DNA of 64,000 nucleotides from Hygrophila difformis (GCA_030278955.1 JAOANR010000003.1:20111050-20175049), one strand, 5' to 3'. Counted from the stretch's first letter, positions 1-11,228 are shown. Program-made: numbers and translations. The notes: generated from the sequence alone by a model not told the origin.

Positions 1-1620
1 CATCCGTCTGGTTGATCATTGAGTAAACCTCCTGCTACGAACTGAGTCTTCCCTTTTGAAGATGAAGCTACGCTGGTGTTTTGATAGCCAAGTCCATGTC
101 GGTTACCATGTGACTTTCCAGCAGCAATGGCATCATCTAGTTTAGCCTTTCCGTTGTTCATACCAGCTAGAATCTTTTCTGACTTAGCCAGCTTCTCCTT
201 AAGTTCAGTGACTTCAACCACTAACTGATCATGCTTGGCTAAGATCTGCTCTTTTTCTGTCTTCAGAACCTGTGTTCCAACCTCAAGTTCGGACACCTTC
301 TTGGATACGGTTTCAGCTTTAGTACTCAGGTTTTCCTTTTCATTCTAAGATCACTGATCTGCTCCCTGAGATTCTGGATCATAAATTTTTGCTCCTCGCA
401 CTCAGTCATGGAAGTCTCAAGTTTCTCAAAAACTTCCTCATAGAGCTCAGTGAGTTTCTGAATGCTTTTAGTCTGATCCCTGTTCACATAAGAACAACCA
501 TGATCAATGAAACCGGTATTGACAGAGTCAGTGATATTACCGTGATTGGACTTAGTGTCAGGACATGAGTCAGAATCCCAAGTTCTTTGTACAATTAAGG
601 CATTTCCATATTCAGATTCTCCATCACTGGCTTCTCCTTCATTCTCAGATTCGCTGAAGGTTGTCTTCTTCCCACTTTTCCTCTTTAAGTTACCACAATC
701 GGCTTTAATGTGTCCAAAGCCTCCACATTCATAGCACTCGGGACCTTTAGGTTTGTCATCTTCATGATAATCATATTTGCCTTTGTCAAATGGATTTTGA
801 TTTTCTCCTGGAATCATTTCTTTCGTACGATCCTTCTTTTTTCTTGATTGTGTATCCTTGCTTGTTTCTTTTGTCTTTCAAAAGTCTACCCAATTTCTTG
901 GTAAGCACAGAAATCTCATCATCATCGCTATCTTCACTGTCAATCTCATCATGCTTCTCGACTGCATCTTTACATTCGGATTTGAAAGCAATGCTTTTGA
1001 TAACAACGTCCTTGCAATGATCCATCTCCCAAGATTGCAATATGCCCATCAATTCATCGACTTGAATTGTAGAGTAATTCCTGTAAAGTTCAAGTGCAGC
1101 AATTTTGGGATTGAACCTATCTGGAATAGATCCAACAATCTTGCGAACGATCTCCTGTTGAGTGTAAATTTTACCAAGCTGATGTGCCTGGTTTGTTAGA
1201 TCTCGAATTCTACCAAAATATGTAACAATCGTTTCGTTCTCATCCATAGTAAGTTTATGAAATTGAGATTCAATGGATATAAGCTTTGAAGATCTAACAG
1301 AGGCCATACCTTCATGGGAGTTTCCCAGTACTACCCATGCATCATATGCAGTCACACACGAGGATATGAGTCTGTATTGATCTTCTGTGACGCCATTGAA
1401 TATTGCATTTAAGGCCATAGAATTCATCTTGGAGAGGATTCTTTCAGCAACAGACCAATCTGCCTTAGGTTTCGGACTGTGTGTTCCATCATCCAGTTCT
1501 AACACCAGTGATTCGTACTTTGTCTCAACAGCATCCCAGACTCCTTCATCAATGGCCATAAGAAACGCCCGCATCTTTGTTTTCCAATAGGAAAAATTTG
1601 TGCCATCAAGTAGGGGCGTC
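1..1620 (-). pseudogene. Copia gag polyprotein (UBN2-like domain, CCHC knuckle), frameshifted
   Basis: This is the capsid-like gag of the Copia element, which would package element RNA. Read on the minus strand, an N-terminal segment (about 1620-1560) contains a YWKTKMRAFL motif typical of plant Copia gag. A UBN2/retrotran_gag-like helical region follows (about 1574-870). Next come an acidic and lysine-rich linker and a zinc knuckle CYECGGFGHIKADC near 750-710. A heptad-rich, coiled-coil-like stretch then runs to a GLGY motif near 100. The reading frame changes near 790-850 and again near 330-345. Upstream of the YWKTK segment a TGA lies in frame, so no intact start remains. Known: plant Copia gags have this UBN2 plus CCHC order. 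Inferred: a non-coding relic in this copy. Protease, integrase and RT are outside the window. Confidence 0.8.
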
Positions 1621-1682
1621 CTGGCAATGGATCCTCATTCACGAATCATCTCAACAACTGGATCTCACCCGGAGGTGTGTGC

Positions 1683-1694
1683 ACTCTGATACCA
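1683..1694 (-). other. Copia primer-binding site (initiator Met-tRNA type)
   Basis: On the minus strand this reads TGGTATCAGAGT, the usual plant primer-binding site complementary to the 3' end of initiator methionine tRNA. It sits two bases inside the LTR end at 1697 and fixes both the orientation and the LTR boundary. Confidence 0.85.
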
Positions 1695-1696
1695 CT

Positions 1697-2848
1697 TGTT
1701 AGGTCCCTTTTTCTTGTCGAGATGTGTAACTTATTAAATCTGTTTGTTCAACAACACACGCTTCGAATACTATTAGTAGGTTAGTACTAAATCAAGCACA
1801 TCAGAATAAAAATACGTGTAAGTAAAAAGAACAAACAGAAAGTTGTTGACCCAGTTCGGCCCAAGGCCTACGTCTGGGGGATACCAATCCAGGAGAGTTC
1901 CATTAGAGGTTCAAACACCGGGTTCGAACCCGAACATTAGTGAACGTGTTAATCTTTTACTCCAACATCCGAGCAGAGAGTTGATGGTACCAGAAAACCC
2001 TTTTTCTGGTGAGAATACTCCCGATTCTGCTTCAACTCCTTGAAGAACTCCACTCCAAGTTTCCCTCGAATGAACCTGTAAAAGATCCTCCTCTTGAATC
2101 GCCAATACGATGCAAGTATTACTTTGTTGACACAAGTTATTCCCTTGATTAATTGCGTCGGTCTCAACCAAAGGTTCTTAAATCTCAAACACTTCTTCGA
2201 TTCACTCAATAAACAATAGTGAATGGACCAGGGGTACCACTTCACCGTTGCAAATCGATCTCCTTCACAACAATGATGTAACTTGAGTTTTTGTGTGAGG
2301 ATGATCGAATGGATTCTCACTTTCTACTGGCCACGCTTTTTCTCTTGAATTTTTTCCAGGAAAATCAAAATGAATGAATCAATCAGCTTTCTCCAGGAAG
2401 GTGGCTATTAAAAGGAGGTGAGAATCTCGGCCTATGGAAGGTGCATAATATTACCAAGTGAGAAAACCTTCCATACCAATATTTCCTTCAATAAAGAAAT
2501 CCTCTTTCCAACTTACAACAACTCTATCCAGGAAAATCTTCATATAGATATTGGAGAAAATCTTCTTACCAAAGATCACAATTATATCATCAGGAAAATA
2601 TTCTCCAGAAGCAAGATTCCCAGGATAGGAAATATCATTTCCAATTTATGCAATCCATATCCAGGGAATAGTTCTAATTTCCTTACGATGGAGATTGACT
2701 TTCCAATGTGCTGAAATTCTATCCCCAAGAATCTGTTGGGAATCTTCATTCTACCATGTATAGATGCGGGCGACTGACGAGGGGCGGGTAACCTGTCTAG
2801 AGTTCATGCATCGGTTTGTACACATTCAAACAAAATCCGGTTCTAACA
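1697..2848 (-). repeat. Copia 5' LTR
   Basis: This is a 1,152-bp segment bounded by TG...CA. One boundary is set by the adjacent primer-binding site. The other is placed where the inverted terminal bases GGTTCTAACA end. It has no coding content; apparent ORFs at 1843-2714 are LTR shadows. The partner LTR is outside the window, so the outer end is the less certain one. Confidence 0.7.
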
Positions 2849-3799
2849 AACCTAATAATGAATGGTGTGCCTTTCAACTTTAGAGTATGGGGTTCATTTT
2901 CTATTGACATTCAAAATTCAATATGATGTACTCACTCCGTCCCATTGATAATGTCTGTTATTGTTGGACATGGGAATTAAGGTAGAGTTGATTTATGAGT
3001 ATAGAATGGGGTCCATATAGTTGTCAGAGTAGAAAATTATTTCTATTTATAGGAAGAAGACATTTGTTATAGGACATCCAAAAATAGTAAGTAAAACATT
3101 TTAACTGGGACAGATGGAGTATTACATTACTTTCTAATAGTATTCTATACCACCAAATCAACCATATCAGAATATTATTAACATACGGAACTTGAAAATG
3201 TATTTATCTTTACATTTTACATCTGATAATAACTCTCGAAACCTCATTATTAGGTCGAAGAAATTTTTTACATGAAATTTAAGAACATTAAATCAAAATG
3301 AAAAACCACTTGCAATTCCTTGAATACATCGAATTGAACACCACTATAAAGACACCTATTTACCATACCTATAGTGAAGCAAATGAATGCCAAAAATAAT
3401 AGCTTAATCTAATTTAAAAATGATTTAGGGGTTATTTGTTAAACTCCGAATTTAATGTATTTCAAAGGCTGGTTTAGAAACAAAATAGTTTTTGAACCAT
3501 TCACTTAGGAATAAATAGCACCTTAGTTATTAATTAGCTCCTTGCATATATAAAGAACCGGAATCATGTATAGGGGTAGCATTTTCTGTTTGTTAACTGA
3601 GATTTTAAATTTATTAATTAATCTAACTTTATAACCACAATATACTTGAATACTATTTTAAAAAATATAGTCGTATAATCATCATGGGAAAAAAGAGTTG
3701 GATTGGTATGACTGTGATTTTAAAGGCCATTTAATGAATCTTTACTTATACGATAAGCAAGCCATTTATTGGTAGTAATTGTAAGGATTAAACTATGCT
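2849..3799. other. AT-rich spacer with one Stowaway-like MITE
   Basis: No gene is seen here. A MITE occupies 2931-3120: it begins CTCACTCCGTCCC, ends GGGACAGATGGAG and is flanked by TA on both sides, the target preference of Stowaway/Mariner-type MITEs. The rest is AT-rich and shows no other structure. Confidence 0.65.
2931..3120. mobile_element. Stowaway-like MITE
   Basis: It is about 190 bp long. The inverted ends CTCACTCCGTCCC and GGGACAGATGGAG match the CTCCCTCCGTCCC consensus of plant Stowaway MITEs, and TA dinucleotides flank it. It is non-coding and would depend on a Mariner-like transposase elsewhere. Confidence 0.7.
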
Positions 3800-4694
3800 T
3801 AGGGATGTAAACGGATAGGGTACCGGTAGACCACCCCACTCACTACCAGAAATATAATTATTCTACCCTTATCCTACCCTATCACCCTAAAATTAAATAT
3901 CGGATAGGATTCGGGTAATACCCGTCTGGGTATGCAGATTATCCGCGGGTAAACGGGTACCCGAAAGCTTAAATGTTACATGGTTAACGGCTCTACTCGA
4001 CCGAACTTTAACAAAGAAAAAACTTATTTTTCACCATAAAAAAACAAATAAACCTTTATTATTGCGCGAAAATAAAATTTAAAATAATATTTAAAAGAAA
4101 CTGCTAATTCACTAAAGCAACATATTATTCTTAAATCAGTAAAAAATTTATAAATCTTTTTACTGTCAAATCTCAAATGCTAAGAGATTTGAAGTATATA
4201 TAAATAAATAAATATACAAACATATAAATAAATATATAAATATATCTCAATATTGAGTATAATATACTTCCTCCGTTCCTTTTTAATTGCACGGACCCAC
4301 ATTTCACGCAATCCAATACACATTTTTAATCTTCAATAACTCAAATTGCGTACAAGTAAAAATTATGAAACTTTGATATTCTAAATCTATGCGATTAGAC
4401 GAATCTAACAAGATCTCACTTGACTATTTTTTGTCCTATATAACTGTATTAAAAAGTCGAATCAAAATTACTCAATGAACAGTAACAAAACTTCTACCAT
4501 GTCAAATAAAAAGGAATGGAAGAAGCATATTAAAATATATATATATATATAAGTATATATATATATAAGTATATATAGATAAATAAATAAATAGATATTT
4601 AATCGGGTAATATATGAAATCCGTACCATACCCATGCCCGATACCCGATTACCCGACGGGTTACCCAACCCTACGGGTAAAGTTGACATCCCTA
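3800..4694. mobile_element. hAT-type MITE with 8-bp TSD
   Basis: The ends are TAGGGATGTAAAC and AGTTGACATCCCTA (inverted). The flanks are a perfect 8-bp direct duplication ACTATGCT (3792-3799 and 4695-4702), the hAT signature. The interior near both ends is rich in GGGTA/TACCC motifs. It has no transposase reading frame, so it is non-autonomous. A second MITE is nested at 4267-4525. AT-dinucleotide runs lie at 4534-4580. Confidence 0.85.
4267..4525. mobile_element. Nested MITE, 'GACGAATCTAAC' family, copy 1
   Basis: It begins CTTCCTCCGTTCC and ends GGAATGGAAG. It shares with the copies at 11229, 19410, 46016, 48518 and 54589 an internal block containing CGGACCCACA and GACGAATCTAACAAGATC. It sits inside the hAT MITE, so it arrived later. 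Confidence 0.7.
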
Positions 4695-4702
4695 ACTATG
4701 CT

Positions 4703-5270
4703 CATCGTTCCTTCTTTAACACTGGTCCATAACACTTACGGGGCGTTTGGTTTGGGGGAATTCAAGATTTCCACCGGGAATCTGGATATGGAATATGGAA
4801 TGAAATATGCTCATCTTTGGTTCGGGGCATGTTTCATTGGGGGAATATTCCCACCGATGTTGGAATCTTTGGGGTTTTGTGTGGGAATCACATTCTCACT
4901 CAGAAAGCAGGTATTCTAAGCTTATCATATTCATTTTCCTATTTTTATACTAATTTGTCTTTTATACCCTCATATTTTATATATTTATTTTATTTTTTAA
5001 TTGTAATATTTTATATTCTTAAAATGATAATATATGAAATTTAATTTTTTAAAAATCAATTAAAATACTAAATTATTTAAATATATAATACTTTTTTAAT
5101 ATTTATTCCCATATTTGCATAAAATTTATTTATATTCCTATATATAAAATAAAAATAATAAAGGTTTAGAGACATTAAATTAAATTATTAATATTATACA
5201 ATAAATTATTATAAAGAATTTTATATATTTAAAAAAAATAAATATGTTAAAACATTTTGTATTGTATAAC
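4703..5270. other. AT-rich spacer with a possible one-ended MITE
   Basis: GGGGCGTTTGGTTTGGGGG at about 4740 resembles a terminus shared by many plant MITEs. No matching inverted end was found downstream, so only a truncated end can be suggested. The rest is very AT-rich. The short ORFs here look like chance. Confidence 0.35.
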
Positions 5271-5280
5271 AAAATGACAT

Positions 5281-5420
5281 ATTTTTTTTGATGAGAACTT
5301 AGCCCAAGTAGTTAAGTCCCTTGACTTCCAACGCAAGGTTGAAAGTTCGATTCCCCCACCGGCCCCCTATCCCTCCCTTTTATTTCCTTCCTTTCCCAGA
5401 CCTTCAATAACTCCTTAAAA
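5281..5420 (+). mobile_element. tRNA-derived SINE, copy 1
   Basis: A pol III-like A box (TAGCCCAAGTAGTTAAG) and B box (AGTTCGATTCC) lie about 50 bp apart. They are followed by CCGGCCCCCTATCCCTCCC and a short tail. The flanking direct repeat AAAATGACAT (5271-5280 and 5421-5430) is the TSD. Related copies occur at 9539 (minus), 10830 (plus) and 42760 (minus). Confidence 0.75.
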
Positions 5421-5564
5421 AAAATGACATTTTTTTAAATTTGGCTCAATTAACATTTAAGAAACTCCTTTCAAAGCATTGCAATCGCACCTGCATTCTT
5501 TACCTGCTTTTTTCTTTTTTTTTTTTTTAAAAAAAGAAACTCATTAGGAACTCTCGCAATTCAG

Positions 5565-7580
5565 ATGATGAATTTTCAGCTAGTTAATACCTCCACACAT
5601 CACCCTTTCTTGCTTACCAACGGTTTTTGGTCGTGGAGTTCGACGACAAGGTTCTTCAACAGAGACAAAAGATTAAACCTTAGCCACAAGTCGCGTCATT
5701 TCTGCACCCTGTTGGAGGATATAGAAACTTCCTGGAAGTCGATGGAGGGCCTCATCAGATGCCCTGCAAAATTACGCCCCCTTAACGCCCATCACTTTCC
5801 TCAACAGAGCTAACAGAGCTGCTAAGGTTCATAAAGATCTAACTTCCATTGTGTATTGTTCTCTGCGCTTCACTTGGGAGGAGACTCACCTGCGTTGCAT
5901 CAAATTGGCTTCTGCTTTGTCCAGATTAGGCATTTGTCATGGTGATTTGGTATGTTTTTTTGTGGTTGATTTGAGCTTTCCTCTGATGCTTCACTGTTTT
6001 TATCGTTGTTAATTTCTTTTGCCTGAATTTATGACTTTTAATCAATCCATTCTGATGTGCTCTGTTTTGTGATTCAATCCATGCCTAAAAAAGAATTTAG
6101 ATTAATGAGATTGTAAATGTTTTCATAATCGTATTTAAGGTAGCAGTTCTAGCCCCGAATGTACCAGCAATGCTAGAGTTGCATTTTGCAGTGCCAATTG
6201 CAGGAGCAGTTCTTTGCACATTGAATTCCCGTCATGATGCAGCTATGGTATCGATCTTGCTGCAGCATTCCAAGGCCAAGATCATTTTTGTAGATTATAA
6301 GCTGCTTCCTGCTGCTCAAGGAGCATGCGATCTGCTGGCACAGAATGCTGTCAAGCCACCTATTCTTGTTCTGATTCAAGATCAAGAGCATGCCAATGAA
6401 TGCTCCTTCAATTCTTACCAGGAATGTATGACTACGAGGCTTTTTTATTGGATGGGGAAGACGGTGACTATCACATCAGGCAACCTAAAACTGAATGGGA
6501 ACCAATCCGTGTCAATTACACTTCAGGCACAACACCGCGACCCGAAGGAGTGGTTTATAACCACAGGGGGGCTTACATGAATGCCCTTGCAACAATATCT
6601 CTCCATGGAATGCGTGAATGCCTACCTACCTCTGGACAGTGCCGATGTTTTCACTGCAATGGATGGTGTCTGCCTTGGGGAATAGCAGCTTTGGGTGGCA
6701 CCAACGTTTGCCTTAGAGATGTCTCCCCGAAAAGTATATTCAACAGCATTGTGCGCCATAAGGTCACAAACATGGGGGGAGCTCCAACCGTCTTGAACAA
6801 GATCATCAATTCAACAGATATGAAACTTCTTCCCCACACGGTGGACATAATGACTGCCGGCTCACCACCACCACCATCTATCTTATCCAAGATTGAGGAT
6901 CTTGGGTTCAGAGTGTCTCATATGTATGGACTTACCGAAACTTACTGCGCAGGCACTTCATGCTTGTGGAAACCAGAATGGAATTCTCTGCCTCGTGAAG
7001 AACAGTTCAAGCTCAAAGCAAGACAAGGAGTTCAGCATTATGCCCTGGAAGAGGCTGACGTGAGGGACCCTATCACCATGATGAGTGTACCTGCAGATGG
7101 TGCAACCACAGGTGAGATAATGTTAAGAGGAAACACAGTAACGATGGGATATTTAAAAGATGTGGAGGCCACAAAAGCAGCCTTCGCAAATGGATGGTTC
7201 AGAAGTGGTGATCTAGGTGTAAAATATGAGGATGGATACATAGAAGTGAAAGATAGATTGAAAGACATTGTAATTTCAGGAGGGGAGAATATAGGCACAG
7301 TTGAAGTAGAATCAGTGTTGTACCATCATCCTGCAGTTGTTGAAGCTGCTGTTGTGGCAAGACCAGATAATCACTGGGGACAGACACCCTGTGCATTTGT
7401 GAAACTGAAAGAAGGATTTGAAGTTAGCTCTCAAGAGCTGATAAGCTTCTGCAGAGATCGTTTGCCCCATTACATGGCTCCCAAGACTGTTATTTTAAAG
7501 AATTGCCAAAAACCTCAACTGGGAAGATTCAGAAATTCATCCTCAGGAAAAAGGCAGAGGCCATGGGGAGTCTTTCATGA
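5565..7580 (+). pseudogene. Acyl-activating enzyme (AAE1/AAE2-like acyl-CoA synthetase) pseudogene
   Basis: The ancestral enzyme joined CoA to short or medium carboxylic acids through an acyl-adenylate. Exon 1 (5565-5949) has an N-terminal extension, MEGLIRCPA at 5742, and then a one-base gain in an A run. The following ANYAPLTP-type sequence continues in another frame. Intron 1 is 5950-6139 (GT...AG). Exon 2 carries adenylation motif YTSGTT (about 6510), AMP-binding YGLTET (about 6925), the SGD / [14 protein letters not shown] hinge (7203-7288) and the C-terminal lysine-loop region. Frame breaks lie near 6420-6430, within 6620-6650 and near 7497-7500. The restored C-terminus ends SLS at 7578, only weakly like a peroxisomal PTS1. 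Known: plant AAE proteins have this order. Inferred: a recent pseudogene, because most motifs remain readable. It lies tail-to-tail with ATS3. A single-read assembly error could fake one break, but not four. Confidence 0.85.
5950..6139 (+). other. Intron of AAE pseudogene
   Basis: The donor GTATG follows CATGGTGATTTG, and the acceptor is TTTAAG before GTAGCAGTTCT. Protein similarity to AAE enzymes runs up to one side and resumes on the other (GDLV then AVLAPNVPA). Keeping this intron argues that the pseudogene arose by DNA duplication or in-place decay, not by retroposition. Confidence 0.75.
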
Positions 7581-8078
7581 GCTTCTTTCTTCATAGTTGT
7601 CGGCAACAAAACAACGTGAATCTCTCACGTGAACTAAAAACAGCGATGTTCAACAATCATAGAAATAAAACCTGCTTTCCAGTTGCTTGTGTAATCCTAA
7701 ATGCTTAAAAATAATACTAGTACTTACTACAGTTCTGTCATTTCATACAGGCTACATTTCAAGTTTCAACAACTTACATTTCCTGTAAATAAGCAAAAAC
7801 ATTAAACAAGGTTCATTATAGACCAATATAACGAGTTGCCTGATTCAATAGACAGAATAAGTAGTCCCGATCCAATACTGGAATTCGTTCGACAAAACAC
7901 CAAGTAACAAAGGAATTACACAACATTCGCAAAAACCTTACTCATTATCCCGAGTAAACATGTATAGAATCATCTTTGAAACAGTCACATTCATCTCCTT
8001 ATTCATGGTATACAAGCGATCATAAAATACATTACCCCTATTCCACTGCAAATGCACTCACAATACAAGAAATCACAC
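7581..8078. other. Intergenic spacer between AAE pseudogene and ATS3
   Basis: This is 3' flanking DNA of two convergent loci. No ORF, repeat or RNA gene was recognised. Confidence 0.6.
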
Positions 8079-9049
8079 TTACTCCGTGGCCAAAGCATCA
8101 CCTCTGGTGCGACGACAATTGTTGAATCCATACCAAGTATCTCGAGGCATTTTCACATTGTAGTAAAAAGAGACTGATTTCGAATTAGATCCATAGACTG
8201 TCACATCATAAGGCATCCATCCATCATTGCCACTTCTATAGAGGTACAAGTAACATATTTGGTATGTACAAGGGCCATATATCTGAAACGTATCAGTTGA
8301 ACATCGCTCAAATGCCTTGGAACGTGGGTTATCCAACCGTGGTGCATAAACCTATGTATCGAAACCAACAGCAAAACATTAACCGCAGAAAGAAAGAGCT
8401 GAGCCATTCTCACATCAATTTCGTAAGGCTTTTTCCACAATGAAAAATACAAACACTGCCTAGGCTCGAAATTCAAATGCTGTCTGTGCTAAGGACAACA
8501 TCTAAAAGTGATTTTTTTTTAAAAAAAAATGATGCTTATTGCACTTGCAGAGCAGTGACCTAAAAAGACACAATCGATTAAACACAAACACAAGTTGATT
8601 ATTCAAATCCAAGAACAAACTATCAACGAGGAGCTTCCAATACTTAAACCCTAGAAATACTTGCAATCGTAGTCAATAGAATTAATAAATTAAAACTCCC
8701 CTAGAAGAAATGAGAACCTGATTTCCATAAGCATCGCCGAAGGAAAGACTAATTCCATCTCGCGTGTATCGAGGGGAAGAGCAACTGGTTGTGATCACAA
8801 CAGTAAAAGAACACTTGGCATTCTGCAAAAGCACCAAAGCAATTTAAAATTCAAACCCTATGCCATACCCCCCAAAACTCAGAAATACGAATGGAAGCCT
8901 CATTTGAATGATCAAACCTGAGTAATGTTCTTGATTTGGAGAGACGAGAGAGTGTTTGGACGCGGAACTACATATCTTGATTGGACCGCAGAAGAGCAGA
9001 TAAAACCAAAAATGACCAGAAACAGAAAACAGAGGGTTCCCATTTTCAT
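8079..9049 (-). CDS. ATS3: Embryo-specific protein 3 (ATS3), PLAT-like secreted protein
   Basis: The gene has three exons on the minus strand: 8918-9049, 8718-8822 and 8079-8351. All splice sites are GT...AG, and all joins are in frame (44 + 35 + 90 codons, 169 aa). The start at 9049 was chosen because it opens a clear signal peptide (MKMGTLCFLFLVIFGFICSS). A longer in-frame start at 9163 would bury that peptide. Exon 2 carries CSFTVVITTSCSS and RDGISLSFGDAYGNQ. Exon 3 carries FERCSTDTFQIYGPCTYQICYL in two overlapping parts, then YRSGNDGW and WYGFNNC. These are hallmark ATS3 residues, with conserved cysteines in a beta-sandwich PLAT/LH2-like fold. Known: ATS3 was first described as a seed/embryo-expressed Arabidopsis gene, with no established enzymatic role. 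Length is slightly below the family norm because of a short C-terminus. It looks intact. Confidence 0.9.
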
Positions 9050-9215
9050 CGAACGAAGAAAATTCCTCAAGTCCAAACCCGGAAATTGCGAGAGGGGTTT
9101 TGCCCGATGCCGATTCTCACTTTTCAGTTCACAGAGATCCCAAGAAAAGGTAATCCTTTTCACCTGCCTCGGTTTCGGCCCAACTTCGGACTAAATGTCA
9201 ATGGGCCCCAATAAA
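9050..9215 (-). promoter_or_regulatory. ATS3 upstream region with TGGGCC (site II) motifs
   Basis: Reading toward the gene, GGGGCCCAT (9201-9209) and GTTGGGCC (9177-9184) lie about 130-160 bp upstream of the start codon. TGGGCY 'site II' motifs are known TCP-factor targets in plant promoters. No convincing TATA box was seen at a standard distance, which fits site-II promoters. The control role is inferred. Confidence 0.4.
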
Positions 9216-9538
9216 TTATGATCATAACCTAAATAGTCGTAACCAAGGTTTTCATTTTTTAATATGTATGGTTTTTATTTTTACAAGAGTGAGATTTTAT
9301 GGATGATGAAAATACTAATATGTTAAAGCATAATTTTATATTTGTAGTAATTTTCCAATAATTAGTATAATACGAATAATATAAAAACATCACATTAAAC
9401 ATCAAATATAGTAGACGGGCATGCATATTGTGTTCTTTTTACACATTATACATAAAGACTTACTTCTAAATTCAAAGTTAAAATTTAAAAGTTAAGGGGT
9501 TAGACACTTGGACTTGAGCATTGCATGCAATTGTGGAC
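9216..9538. other. AT-rich spacer
   Basis: No gene or recognisable repeat is seen. A homopolymer T run at 9540 marks the tail of the following minus-strand SINE. Confidence 0.5.
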
Positions 9539-9703
9539 TTTTTTTTTTCCCTTAAACAACCTATACAAGCTAGAAAATGAGTGGCGTGAGCCCATGCCAT
9601 ATAAATTATAAAGGGTACAAAGGGGAGGGATAGGGGGCCGGTGGGCACTCAAACCTCAAACCTTCATGTTGGAAGTTAAGGGACTTAACCATTTGAATAT
9701 GTT
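9539..9703 (-). mobile_element. SINE copy 2, interrupted by L1 fragment
   Basis: On the minus strand it reads AAATGGTTAAGTCCC (A-box side), a diverged B-box zone, then CCGGCCCCCTATCCCTCCCC and an A-rich tail. It is the same family as 5281-5420. The 5' side is cut near the A box by the L1 insertion at 9704. A few SINE-derived bases continue beyond the L1 (10735-10756 duplicate). Confidence 0.65.
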
Positions 9704-10734
9704 TTTTGGATGAAGGGGACGCTGAATGCGTCAGCTAAATGAAAGGAAAAAACTAAACTACGAATAGGAAAACAAAAGAGAACTGAAACAAGGTAGTTCC
9801 AGTCGCCTAGAGCCGAGGTCGCTGCACACCCATCATGTCCACTGTAAGAAGCAGTCGCACGTCATCCGGCGGGAATGCCCAAGTAGTGAAAAACTCCAGC
9901 TCCCGAGAACCCCGCTTGGCCAAACAATCAGCAACAAAATTACCTTCACGGAAGATATGGAACCAACGATAGTCAGGGTTTCGCTGGCGAAGATCACAAA
10001 TAAGACTCACGATAGAGGAGAGGGGATGATCTCTATTTACGCCAGAATGAATAATCCGGATGGCCTCTAGAGAATCAGAGTAGCAACAAGCCTCGCGGAT
10101 TCCTCTATCTTGCAAAAGTCGCATCCCATTTAGAATTCCATGTAACTCCGCAACGAGGATAGAAGAGAATCCCACATACCCAGAGAATCCCACCTGCCAG
10201 AGTCCAAAATTATTTCGAATAACTCCACCGAAGCCTGCCCTCCCCGGATTGCCAATGGCACTGCCATCAACGTGCAAAACAGCCCCGCCATGCTTGAGGG
10301 GGTGCCACGGAATGAGGAGAGGTGCAACACGCCGGGGAGCTCTAGCAAAAACTCGATCAAACCCCTCACCCATGCGAATGGATTCAGCCACAATGGAGGA
10401 CTGAACTGGCGCTTCATTGCGGAAGCATTTAGCATTCCTCGCACACCACACTCCCCACAAGAGCGCCCAAAACTTACCAGTCCACCGGCGGGTGATGCGA
10501 CGCCAAAACAGCCCCGTCTCACCATCCAAGGGAGAAGAAACCTGGGAAGGCCCACCAAGCCATGCCCACACCGAGATGACCCAAGCACAGTTGAAAAACA
10601 AGTGCACAACAGACTCATCATGCAAGCCACACATAGGGCAGAGGGCAGAAGCAGCTAGGTTGCGTTTCATCCGTAATTCATTAGTTGGAAGCGCATCATG
10701 AACGATCAACCACAAGAGAAACCTGACCTTCTCC
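9704..10734 (-). mobile_element. 5'-truncated L1 LINE fragment with 22-bp TSD
   Basis: It is flanked by direct repeats containing ACTTAACCATTTGAATATG (9682-9703 and 10735-10756). The minus-strand 3' end has a short A tail (TTTTTT at 9702-9707 on the plus strand). Only the last part of ORF2 remains (zinc-finger RVT and RNase H). Long TSD, A tail and 5' truncation together indicate target-primed reverse transcription. Confidence 0.9.
9807..10734 (-). pseudogene. L1 ORF2 C-terminus: zf-RVT plus RNase H (RVT_3)
   Basis: The frame is open. It starts inside the ORF2 zf-RVT region (FLLWLIVHDALPTNELRMKR, CPMCG...ESVVHLFFNC) and ends with a plant RVT_3 RNase H domain (HVDGSAIGNPGRAGFGGVIR, the AELHGI helix, YSDSLEAI, GNFVADCLAKRGS). 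The apparent ATG at 10745 belongs to the target duplication, so this is not a natural start. The C-terminal TTWAFPPDDV closely matches the end of the L1 at 54.2 kb (TTWAFPPNEV), so both belong to related L1 families. Endonuclease and reverse transcriptase are absent. Confidence 0.85.
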
Positions 10735-10829
10735 GACTTAACCATTTGAATATGTTAATTTGGTCTTTTTTCGTATCTTTTGATTTTTACTTCTAAAATT
10801 TCTTTCAATTTCAATTATTTGTTAATGTT

Positions 10830-10963
10830 GGGGATGAGGATTTAGCCCAAATGGTTAAGTCCCTCCCCATCGGCCTCCTATCCCTTCTTTTTATTCCCCT
10901 ATGTAATTTGTATCGCATGGTCTCCCACCACCTCTTTTTTAGCCCGTATTTCAGCAAAAAAAT
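10830..10963 (+). mobile_element. SINE copy 3, internally deleted
   Basis: It begins with GGGATGAGGATTTAGCCCAAATGGTTAAG (A box, written here across two motifs) and runs to CGGCCTCCTATCCC. The B-box region between them is missing. The TSD is ATTTGTTAATG / ATTCGTTAATG at 10819-10829 and 10964-10974. Without a B box it could not be transcribed well by pol III. Confidence 0.7.
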
Positions 10964-10974
10964 ATTCGTTAATG

Positions 10975-11228
10975 GGCTTCAATTAAAATCAAAATAAGCT
11001 ATAAAAGTCAAATTTTGACTTTTCAGGTAAGGATTACTTTGAAAATTTAATTTCGATGATAAATACAAAAATATGTCTCTCTAAACTAATTAAAAAAATA
11101 AAAATAAAATACAATAATTACATTAATTATAAAAACAAAATAATTAAATTACGAATTACATAATCAACTTAAACTTATAAATAAAGAAAATAAATATTTT
11201 TAATATGTTTTCGGATTTTTAAAATATA
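10975..11228. other. AT-rich spacer
   Basis: No gene, repeat or RNA feature was recognised. Confidence 0.5.

Larger units (their letters stand above)
1..2848 (-). mobile_element. Ty1/Copia retrotransposon, 5' part, cut by window edge
   Basis: The minus-strand order is LTR (2848 to 1697), primer-binding site (1694 to 1683) and gag-like coding sequence running to base 1. The rest of pol and the other LTR lie outside the window. The LTR ends are TGTTAGGTCC and GGTTCTAACA, an imperfect inverted pair. The gag carries frameshifts, so this copy is dead. A 5-bp TSD could only be tested with sequence left of the window; the outer flank here is AACCT (2849-2853). Confidence 0.85.

Noticed and set aside
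1843..2714. Several 66-123-aa ORFs in the Copia LTR
   Set aside because: They lie wholly inside the LTR and show no domain or conservation pattern.
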